NCBI GenBank assembly: GCA_003650675.1
Contig: QMRH01000003.1
Location: forward strand, 1-59,277
Direction: 5' to 3'
Length of the DNA stretch: 59,277 nucleotides
From: Thermoprotei archaeon
GTDB lineage: Archaea; Thermoproteota; Thermoprotei; Thermofilales; B20-G17
A model generated the notes under the pieces. The model saw nothing but the letters and a program-made list of their open reading frames with translations, was not told where the DNA came from and searched no databases. Below, in pieces: positions 52,922 to 59,277 of the stretch. How positions within the stretch are numbered: the first letter of the stretch is position 1; the number at the start of each line of letters is the position of its first letter. Both the position numbers and the translations under genes were made by a program.

Positions 52922-53584
52922 TCAGCTGAAAAATCTCAAGAACACTAGATAAACCATTTTTATTAACACCCTGACTGTCGCTAAAAGGACTCTTATCTCC
53001 CCTTTCAGAGATCTTCCAACCCTAGAATCAGGTCTCCTAGGTTCAGGGGTAACGGTCACGTTTATTATTTTAGCCCCCTTTATCCATGAACGGAGCAGGA
53101 TTTCGGCGCCGAAAGTTTCCCCTGGAGACACATTAATCTCCTCCACCAGTTTCTTCTTAACCCCTCGGTAGTTGGAGAATAAATCTGTGACGCCTAGGAT
53201 GCGTCCAATGGTGGATGAAGAAAGCTTCTCGCCTACTCTCGGTAACTGTTTCCTAGATACATGCACGTAGTCGAATTTATTTAAGAGAGCTATAATAACT
53301 GGTATATACTTTGGGTTGTTTTCAAGATCCGCGTCCAAGGTAATTATTTTGTCATATTTTGCTAGCTTCATACCCAGCCATAGACAGAAGGTCTGGCCTA
53401 GCCTGTTAGTAACCACAACTTTATCTGCTATTCTTTTAGCCACCTGATAGGTGCCGTCTGTAGACCCATCATCCACCACTATGATCTCATGAGGTACTCT
53501 ATCCAAGATCCTTCTTATCCGTTTTACGAGCAAGGGTAAACGTTCAACCTCGTTGAAAGTGGTGGTTACCACCGATACTTCCAT
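52922..53584 (-). CDS. DPM1-like polyprenyl-phosphate glycosyltransferase
   Basis: 220 residues. VSVVTTTFNEVERLPLLVKR and VDDGSTDGTYQVAKRIAD are family motifs; LDADLENNPKYI supplies the metal site. TPEPRRPDSRVG near the C-terminus is the basic stretch of dolichol-phosphate mannose synthases. Ends with one hydrophobic helix. It would load a sugar on a polyprenyl phosphate for protein glycosylation. Confidence 0.85.
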   Translation of the reverse strand: MEVSVVTTTFNEVERLPLLVKRIRRILDRVPHEIIVVDDGSTDGTYQVAKRIADKVVVTNRLGQTFCLWLGMKLAKYDKIITLDADLENNPKYIPVIIALLNKFDYVHVSRKQLPRVGEKLSSSTIGRILGVTDLFSNYRGVKKKLVEEINVSPGETFGAEILLRSWIKGAKIINVTVTPEPRRPDSRVGRSLKGEIRVLLATVRVLIKMVYLVFLRFFS

Positions 53585-53657
53585 GTAAATCCTCTTTTAA
53601 TCATCCTCTATAAAGAAATTTTCCTTTTTGAACCTGTTGAAATATTGTGGAAAAGAA

Positions 53658-55547
53658 CTAGGGTTCCATTTCAAAAATCTTGTAGATGAAGGCCATTATG
53701 TCTGCATATTCTTTTATTTTAGTTCTAGGTGATGCTCCAGAGTGTCCACTCTCATTCTCTACCCTAAGGAATACAGGTGCATTCACGTCTTTAAGTTTAG
53801 CAACGAATTTGAATGCATGTGCTGGATGTACACGGTCATCATTTAAGCCTGTGTATACCAGTGTGGGAGGATACTTTGTCTCACGTATATTATGGTAGGG
53901 AGAATATTTAGCCAAGTAGCTGGCTTCACGCGGGTCCTCAGGGTTTCCGTATTCCGGTACCCAAGCCTTTCCAATGTATAATTTATGAAACCTCAACATA
54001 TCTAGAACGGGGTAACCTATTACAGCGCCATCAAGTATTTCCGGGTTCTGCGTTAACACCGCTCCAACAAGTAGTCCTCCATTGCTCTGTCCCATAGCTA
54101 TAACGCGCGCCCCTCGATCCTTGAAGAACTTTATGGCAGCTTTAAAGTCGTCGAACACATTTTGTTTCTTTTCTCTCATTCCCTCACGATGCCACCTTTC
54201 CCCATATTCTATTCCTCCCCGGATGTTCGCGATGACGAATGTTCCACCATCAAGTATGTATGGTATAATGTAGGACCTGAAGGAGGGTGTTATGGCGTGC
54301 CTGAAACCGCCGTAGCCGTAAATGAGCACGTTCTTTGGATCAACGTTTCTTTTCTTGACCACGAACATGTGTATTTTTGTACCATCCTTAGACGTTGTCC
54401 ACTCCTCTTCTATCGAAAAATCACCTGTAATTTCCCTGTAATCCATTATTTTTAAGCTACCATCGAATCTATACACTTTATATGGTACAAGAAACGACTC
54501 GTAGAAGAATACAGCTTCATGTCCGTTAGAGTCCAATGAACGTACTGTTCCAGGGGCATTAAACTTAATTTCATGTAGAAGATTGCCCTTAAGTGTAAAT
54601 GTTTTTAAGACAGACGATGCGTCAACCAGATAGTGGGCTAATATTTTTCCTTTAACTATAACGGCTTCCTGGAGGATGTGAGGCTGCTCGTCTATGACGA
54701 TTCTAGACTTGGAATCTGGTTCGGATAACGCGATTATTCTTCCTAAACCGTTTTTCTCATATGTCGTTAATAGATATTCTCCATTCACGTAGTCCACTGG
54801 ATGGACTATGAAATCTCCTCCATAGAGACGCCGCCAGGTTTCCGGATATTCTAGTTTACCGCCGTAAACTGTGCTCTTCTTCCATCCATAGCTAACTGTA
54901 ATAAGGGCCTTCGAATTATCAGTTGAGGGGATTATACCTATAAAATGAGAGGTTGGTACACCTTCACCGAAAACCATTATATCCTTGCCGTCCTCCCTTA
55001 GGTAAATTCTGGAGGTGGGTGGTTGAACGCCATCGGGTGCGGGTTTCGTACGGAAGAACCGGACATAATAGTATCTGTTATCGTCAATCCACACTATGTT
55101 GTAGATGCTTCCTTTAAGTTCATCCAGCAACTCTAGCGAATCTACATCGACTATCCTTACCACGCCTTCATCCAATCCGCCATGGGAGTAGTAATAGGCT
55201 AGCCTATTACCCTCTTCCGAAGCCTGGATGGTCTGAAAGACTATCTCATCGCCAACCTCCTTCGAGTTGACTAACTCGATTATTTCTCCATCTCGTGTAA
55301 GTAGCTCGACTTTATAGCAGTCTTTTTCGCGTACAAGAATAAAGTACCCTTTCCTCGTTACAGTTACAACCGTTATCCGTGGCATAAGGAAATACTCCGC
55401 TATCCTGGACTCTATCTTCTTGGCTAAGGTGGATAGCATTTCCCTTGTTTTACGGTCTTCATTTAACGCCCATTCTATAACTTTAGGGTTGTTTAAATCC
55501 TCCATCCAGATATAGGGATCCTCTATAGCGACCACCGTCGTGTACAC
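53658..55547 (-). CDS. Prolyl oligopeptidase (S9A family)
   Basis: 629 residues from GTG 55547. Short N-terminal segment with DPYIWMEDLNNPKV, beta-propeller (about 55-370), then alpha/beta-hydrolase. The triad is Ser in GQSNGGLLVG, Asp in LNDDRVHPAHA, and His in ESGHSG. IRGGIEYGERWHREGMREKK is typical of the family. Cytoplasmic peptidase cutting peptides after proline. Confidence 0.92.
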   Translation of the reverse strand: MYTTVVAIEDPYIWMEDLNNPKVIEWALNEDRKTREMLSTLAKKIESRIAEYFLMPRITVVTVTRKGYFILVREKDCYKVELLTRDGEIIELVNSKEVGDEIVFQTIQASEEGNRLAYYYSHGGLDEGVVRIVDVDSLELLDELKGSIYNIVWIDDNRYYYVRFFRTKPAPDGVQPPTSRIYLREDGKDIMVFGEGVPTSHFIGIIPSTDNSKALITVSYGWKKSTVYGGKLEYPETWRRLYGGDFIVHPVDYVNGEYLLTTYEKNGLGRIIALSEPDSKSRIVIDEQPHILQEAVIVKGKILAHYLVDASSVLKTFTLKGNLLHEIKFNAPGTVRSLDSNGHEAVFFYESFLVPYKVYRFDGSLKIMDYREITGDFSIEEEWTTSKDGTKIHMFVVKKRNVDPKNVLIYGYGGFRHAITPSFRSYIIPYILDGGTFVIANIRGGIEYGERWHREGMREKKQNVFDDFKAAIKFFKDRGARVIAMGQSNGGLLVGAVLTQNPEILDGAVIGYPVLDMLRFHKLYIGKAWVPEYGNPEDPREASYLAKYSPYHNIRETKYPPTLVYTGLNDDRVHPAHAFKFVAKLKDVNAPVFLRVENESGHSGASPRTKIKEYADIMAFIYKIFEMEP

Positions 55548-55695
55548 CCCATTTTAAGTTATCATAAAAATAGGTAATTCCAAATAAAGTTTTAGGTAAA
55601 GCTAACGTGTCCAACCGCCCTTGGAATATCCGACTGAAGATTAAAGAAAGATAACAATATATAAAAAATATGCCTATGTTTTTTGAGGAACCTGT

Positions 55696-55932
55696 ATGGA
55701 GGTAAGAAAAATCATACCTTTGATCAACATAGTTTTATTTGCAATATTCGTCTACTATCTTTTATACAGGATTTATCCAATGTTCCAGGGTACCGCTTAC
55801 AGTCAGGGAGCATTTCTACTCTTGTTAGCATCGATCATAGGCCTTGGTATAGCAGTAATCATATCTATACTTTTATTCTGGTTTAATGTTGGAGAAGAAG
55901 AGTCAATCGAGACCTTGAACTTCAGACCCTAA
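55696..55932 (+). CDS. Small two-helix membrane protein
   Basis: 78 residues from ATG 55696. Two hydrophobic segments (about 8-25 and 40-62) and an acidic tail EEESIETL. No family recognised. Its stop overlaps by 4 bases the 3' end of the IorA-like gene on the other strand. Confidence 0.5.
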   Translation: MEVRKIIPLINIVLFAIFVYYLLYRIYPMFQGTAYSQGAFLLLLASIIGLGIAVIISILLFWFNVGEEESIETLNFRP

Positions 55933-57554
55933 ATATTAGTTATTTCTATTGCTCCGCGTTTACATGTAACATAGCAGGCTCCGCATCCCCTACAAAAATC
56001 TTGTATAACTGTTGGATAACCGTTTTCCTTTAAAATGATACCTTTACAGTTGAGGTTAACGCATTCCAGACAGGTGTCGCACTCCCTGTTAATTATCACA
56101 GCCTTTCTTGTAGATGAAGATTTAAAGGAGAGGGATGGTTTTAGGAATATTACTTTACCTCCATCTGTCTCCATCAGATGAAAAAGTAACCTGCATGTTT
56201 TAGCGTAGTCTTTGTAGTCGAGGTTAATTACCTTCCCCCATTTATCGACCTTTACTTTAGAGTTATCCCATATGACGATGATCTTTCCTCCGCGCCTAAC
56301 TATTTTATTTACCTTTTTACTGTCGAAGAATTGTTTGTCCAGTATAAGTATTATAGGCCCTTCCCGGTATCCCGAGTCAACCAGCCCCCAATAGACCCCA
56401 TACACCATTGAAGGAGGAGTGACGATATCAAATAAATCGCCTATGTTAGCAATTTTGTAAACTGTAGGCGTTACTAGATGGGTGGCAACGTGAATACCGC
56501 TTTCAGGATAAGCATACAATGATGTTACTCCCACTGTTATTGGAGTAAAACTTTCCTGGAGAATTTCTACAAAGTTTCTTAAAACTGCCAACGAAAGGAG
56601 AGAAAAACTACCATTTATTTTAAATGCCCGTTTACCCCCTTGGGTATGTAAAATTTTTCTGAAGACCCGGTTGGAGAAAAATTCTGTATTAATTTTCCAG
56701 GTCTTATGTACCCGTATTTTATGGTTAGTGTTATTTATGGAGTCGGTGTAAATAGGAGGATCATAGTCGAGAAGGTTTAGACGTAAACCTTGTGCCACTA
56801 GTTTAGAGAAAAAGTTTAGTGGTGGCGGATTCATGGGATAAACCGGATAAAAATCTTTCTCTGTTTCCAAGCAAGGAGGGGCAAGTGTAACCAACTGCTT
56901 TTTCTTTGAAGCATTTATGGGAAACTTTCCAAGAATTTTTTCCTGGAGGAGGGAGAAATAGTAAACCAGTACCTTGAAATTATCCCTTTTCCTGCGTATG
57001 AAACCCTCTTTTTCTCCGAAAACCATGTTGAGGTAGTTCCACCTGTACGGGATAAACCAATGCTTGTTAAATGTGGGACTTCTCTCAGGATAATCGGGTA
57101 AAATTATTCCATTATAATGCATATCGCTGGAGAAAAGGGATAACTTTTCTCCAACATAAAGTATGAAGATTGGTTCTTCCGCAGCTTCACTAACATTAGA
57201 TAAGTAGTCTAAATAAATGGAAAGAATTTTATCGTCGTCAAATACTATACAGGACAGTTTCAGGTTTTTTAAGAGATAAATTATCTCCGCGGCCTCCTCC
57301 CTCCTCAAAACTAATATTGCTAGTACTCCTCCACGTACACCGCCATAAGTATAGAAATAGAGTATATCTAGAAGCTTGCGAAAAGCCGTTTTTTCGACTT
57401 TGGCTATGGCTAAAGCTTTTAGCCCCGTGATAGATAAGCCCAGAGACCTTTCTAAAGCCTCTCTAACGCTACTAACCACCAGTACATTCTCAAAAGTATG
57501 TCCCTCTATTAGCTCTGATATCGCTTTATCGACGTACATTTTACTGAAGTTCAT
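55929..57554 (-). CDS. Degenerate IorA-like ferredoxin oxidoreductase subunit
   Basis: 541 residues. Residues 1-150 match the 2-oxoacid oxidoreductase domain of indolepyruvate ferredoxin oxidoreductase (REALERSLGLSITGLKALAI, and TYGGVRGGVLAILV for the usual TGVNGG stretch). The first 30-40 residues of IorA, with GYPGTP, are missing. The TPP-site region is altered: where IorA has GDGTF/GDSTFFHSG, this has ILDKQFFDS, and the 3' half reads LDKQFFDSKKVNKIVRR. The C-terminus is intact: two 4Fe-4S motifs, CDTCLECVNLNC and CRGCGACYVTC. Probably lacks TPP chemistry; no IorB near. Confidence 0.65.
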   Translation of the reverse strand: MNFSKMYVDKAISELIEGHTFENVLVVSSVREALERSLGLSITGLKALAIAKVEKTAFRKLLDILYFYTYGGVRGGVLAILVLRREEAAEIIYLLKNLKLSCIVFDDDKILSIYLDYLSNVSEAAEEPIFILYVGEKLSLFSSDMHYNGIILPDYPERSPTFNKHWFIPYRWNYLNMVFGEKEGFIRRKRDNFKVLVYYFSLLQEKILGKFPINASKKKQLVTLAPPCLETEKDFYPVYPMNPPPLNFFSKLVAQGLRLNLLDYDPPIYTDSINNTNHKIRVHKTWKINTEFFSNRVFRKILHTQGGKRAFKINGSFSLLSLAVLRNFVEILQESFTPITVGVTSLYAYPESGIHVATHLVTPTVYKIANIGDLFDIVTPPSMVYGVYWGLVDSGYREGPIILILDKQFFDSKKVNKIVRRGGKIIVIWDNSKVKVDKWGKVINLDYKDYAKTCRLLFHLMETDGGKVIFLKPSLSFKSSSTRKAVIINRECDTCLECVNLNCKGIILKENGYPTVIQDFCRGCGACYVTCKRGAIEITNI

Positions 57555-57559
57555 GGTCT

Positions 57560-58870
57560 CTACGGGTATATTCTTCTAATGGTTCTTGGAAAAGGTATAG
57601 CGTCAACTATATGGTCTAAGCCACATATCCACATGGTTAACCGATCTAATCCAAGACCGAACCCAGAATGGGGAACGCTTCCATACCTTCGTAGATCTAT
57701 GTACCATTCATATTGACTTTGTTCAAGGCCAAATTTCTTTATCTTTTCGAGAAGTTCATGAATGTTCTCTATCCTTTCTCCGCCACCGATTATTTCGCCG
57801 TAGCCTTCAGGAGCCAAAAGATCCGCTGACAGTGTAACTTCCGGCCGTTTTGGATCATTTTTATGGTAAAAGGCTTTAGCCTTTTCCGGGTAACCGTAAA
57901 CAAAAACGGGTTTGTCGAATTCAAGTGTTAAGGCTCTCTCCTCATCTGCGCCGAAATCCTCGCCCCATTTCAACTGGAAACCTTTTTTAGAAAGTATCTC
58001 TAGTGCCTCGTCATACGATATCCTGTAAAAGGGAGGCTTTACGTTTTCAAGTAACGTTACGTTACGTTTCAACAGTTCTAATTCCTTTCTCTTGTTTTCA
58101 AGAACCTGGTCGACGATATAGCTTATAAGTTCCTCCTCAAGCTCCAAGAGTTCCTTGAAAGTATACCATGCCATTTCCGCCTCTGCGTGCCAGAATTCTG
58201 TCAGGTGTCTTCTAGTACGGGATTTCTCTGCCCTAAAGGATGGAGCAACAGTGTAGACTTTCTCCAGAGAGAAGATTAAAGCCTCTAAGTAAAACTGCGA
58301 AGACTGGGTCAGGTAAACTCCCTTTCGATCGAAGTAGTCGACTTCGAAAAGGGATGCCCCGCCTTCTACGGCAGCCGTTATGAACATAGGGGCCTGGACT
58401 TCCAAGAACCCCTTTTTCCTAAAGAATTCGTGTAGGCTTCTAAACACTTCGTCGCGGACTTTTAGAACTGCATTCATTCGCCGGCTTCTAATCCAGAGAT
58501 GCCTTACATCAAGCAAAAACTCCCTTGAAGCGCCTTTGGTTATGGGAAAGGGTTCCGCCAAGCTTATAGTCTTGAAATCAGTTGCTCTCAACTCTAGACC
58601 TCCAGGCGCCCTAGGATCCTTCTTAACAATCCCTTTAACATGTATGGATGACTCTATAGTAACGTTTTCTGCTTCACTAAAGAAAGGGGAGCTGGAGTCG
58701 ACAACTACCTGTATTATGCCTGTAGCATCTCGTAAAATTATGAAAACATGCTCCTTCTGTGTTCGAACCCTATAGACCCATCCCCTTAAAGCCACCTCGG
58801 ATCCTAAAGGTTGTTTTTCAAATACCTCCATAACGCTGGTGAATTCAATAGTAGATCCCCTCTTCCACAC
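57560..58870 (-). CDS. asnS: Asparaginyl-tRNA synthetase
   Basis: 436 residues from GTG 58870; TTTATATGT about 20-28 bases upstream indicates a leaderless message. OB-fold N-terminal domain (VALRGWVYRVRTQKEHVFI) then class II core: motif 2 SFRAEKSRTRRHLTEFWH, motif 3 GFGLGLDRLTMWICG, and IPFPRTIRRIYP. GGASLFEVDYF and YLTQSSQFYLE favour Asn over Asp recognition; a non-discriminating AspRS is less likely. Confidence 0.88.
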   Translation of the reverse strand: MWKRGSTIEFTSVMEVFEKQPLGSEVALRGWVYRVRTQKEHVFIILRDATGIIQVVVDSSSPFFSEAENVTIESSIHVKGIVKKDPRAPGGLELRATDFKTISLAEPFPITKGASREFLLDVRHLWIRSRRMNAVLKVRDEVFRSLHEFFRKKGFLEVQAPMFITAAVEGGASLFEVDYFDRKGVYLTQSSQFYLEALIFSLEKVYTVAPSFRAEKSRTRRHLTEFWHAEAEMAWYTFKELLELEEELISYIVDQVLENKRKELELLKRNVTLLENVKPPFYRISYDEALEILSKKGFQLKWGEDFGADEERALTLEFDKPVFVYGYPEKAKAFYHKNDPKRPEVTLSADLLAPEGYGEIIGGGERIENIHELLEKIKKFGLEQSQYEWYIDLRRYGSVPHSGFGLGLDRLTMWICGLDHIVDAIPFPRTIRRIYP

Positions 58871-58994
58871 AAAGAATACATTTACATATAAATTCTATTC
58901 TATCCAATAAAAGTATCTAGTCGTGAGCAGGAAAAAAGAAACCTTTAACAATAACAATCTTAACATCTACCTGCCCTGGCTTTGGAATCGTTTA

Positions 58995-59195
58995 TCCGGT
59001 TTGGTGGTTGCCCGTGCATGGTTGCCAAAGTGACGAGAATATCCGAAATACTATGCATGGGTTCATCCCGCCTTTTGGGCGCCCCTTTGACCTACCTACG
59101 GGGGCGCCTACACACTTATTCGGCACCCCCTCGGCGAATCTAGGGTTTGCCTCATCCCCCGGCCTACGGCTCATCAGCTCATCGGCTTACCGAAA
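58995..59195 (-). ncRNA. RNA-B: structured small RNA, apparent paralogue of RNA-A
   Basis: About 200 nt on the minus strand, no convincing reading frame. The 5' motif AAGCCGATGA lies at 59179-59188, close behind the predicted start. A perfect 9-bp helix pairs GGGGGTGCC with GGCGCCCCC (59100-59108 with 59122-59130). GGGATGAACCCATGCA (about 59055-59070) matches RNA-A's GGGAGAAGCCCGTGCA. The 17-mer CATGCACGGGCAACCAC at 59004-59020 is identical to RNA-A. The 35-nt loop between these motifs is unrelated to RNA-A's 34-nt loop. It lies upstream of asnS but that gene has its own TATA box. Confidence 0.6.
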
Positions 59196-59212
59196 TACAT
59201 GTACCTAGATAT

Positions 59213-59224
59213 CCAGATATAAAT
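59213..59224 (-). promoter_or_regulatory. TATA box of RNA-B
   Basis: ATTTATATCTGG on the minus strand, about 25 bases from the 5' edge of the conserved RNA-B segment. Same arrangement as for RNA-A; it sets the strand of RNA-B. Confidence 0.55.
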
Positions 59225-59277
59225 TTCATGGCGAAAAACTATAGGTAAAATACTTGCAAATCACCATAATCACGAAA

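Overview
The window is archaeal and most resembles a deep-branching, probably thermophilic member of the Thermoproteota. Four things point there: an archaellum operon in the crenarchaeal order (archaellins, ArlX/D/E-like protein, ArlG, ArlF) next to an ArnR-like membrane-bound winged-helix regulator; a tRNA-Thr with an intron whose splice sites form a bulge-helix-bulge; archaeal TATA boxes about 25 bp before leaderless or near-leaderless genes, with frequent TTG and GTG starts; and archaeal enzymes such as myo-inositol-phosphate synthase, a short zinc MetE and an archaeal-type AsnRS. The lineage cannot be fixed more closely by eye. There is no rRNA operon, intact insertion sequence, prophage or CRISPR array.

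Layout. 1-5.0 kb (minus): end of an archaellum operon with two archaellins, and two winged-helix regulators. 5-10.5 kb: HerA-like ATPase, nucleotidyltransferase protein, M42 peptidase and orphan proteins. 10.5-15 kb: Gfo/Idh oxidoreductase, SurE, a small-RNA gene (RNA-A), inositol-phosphate synthase divergent from a PadR regulator and an auxin-efflux-type carrier. 15-21.4 kb: a decayed regulator, a flippase, two sugar nucleotidyltransferases, an MscS-like protein and an MFS transporter. 21.4-26.3 kb: hypDCEF. 26.3-30.3 kb: NAD kinase with a fused helix-turn-helix, a structured RNA candidate (RNA-C), OsmC, isochorismatase, C39 peptidase, SecB-like protein and tRNA-Glu. 30.3-34.5 kb: ion permease, ECF S component, GalE and GalU. 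34.6-38.5 kb: double-HTH regulator, THUMP protein, and a NikR-type operon (S-component-like membrane protein, FmdE-like protein, NikR, Mrp ATPase). 38.5-43.9 kb: phosphodiesterase, a dead MFS gene and nucleotide-sugar genes. 44-46.6 kb: MetE-like methyltransferase overlapping a RACo-type activator. 46.6-53.6 kb: membrane, CBS, polyprenol-kinase-like, DUF429, phosphoesterase and glycosyltransferase genes plus tRNA-Thr. 53.6-59.3 kb: prolyl oligopeptidase, a degenerate IorA-like protein, AsnRS and a second RNA gene (RNA-B).

Three themes link the genes. Nickel and hydrogenase: hypDCEF, NikR, a NikR-type operator, and a membrane protein that may import nickel. Surface glycans: several nucleotidyltransferases, GalE, GalU, a nucleotide-sugar dehydrogenase, glycosyltransferases, a flippase and a lipid kinase could glycosylate archaellins and envelope proteins. 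Motility control: ArnR-like protein, a small winged-helix protein, and palindromes just upstream of the archaellin promoter.

The least explained features are two apparently paralogous RNA genes 46 kb apart (RNA-A and RNA-B) that share a 17-base 3' motif, and the 135-nt RNA-C, which has a closed terminal helix and its own TATA box.
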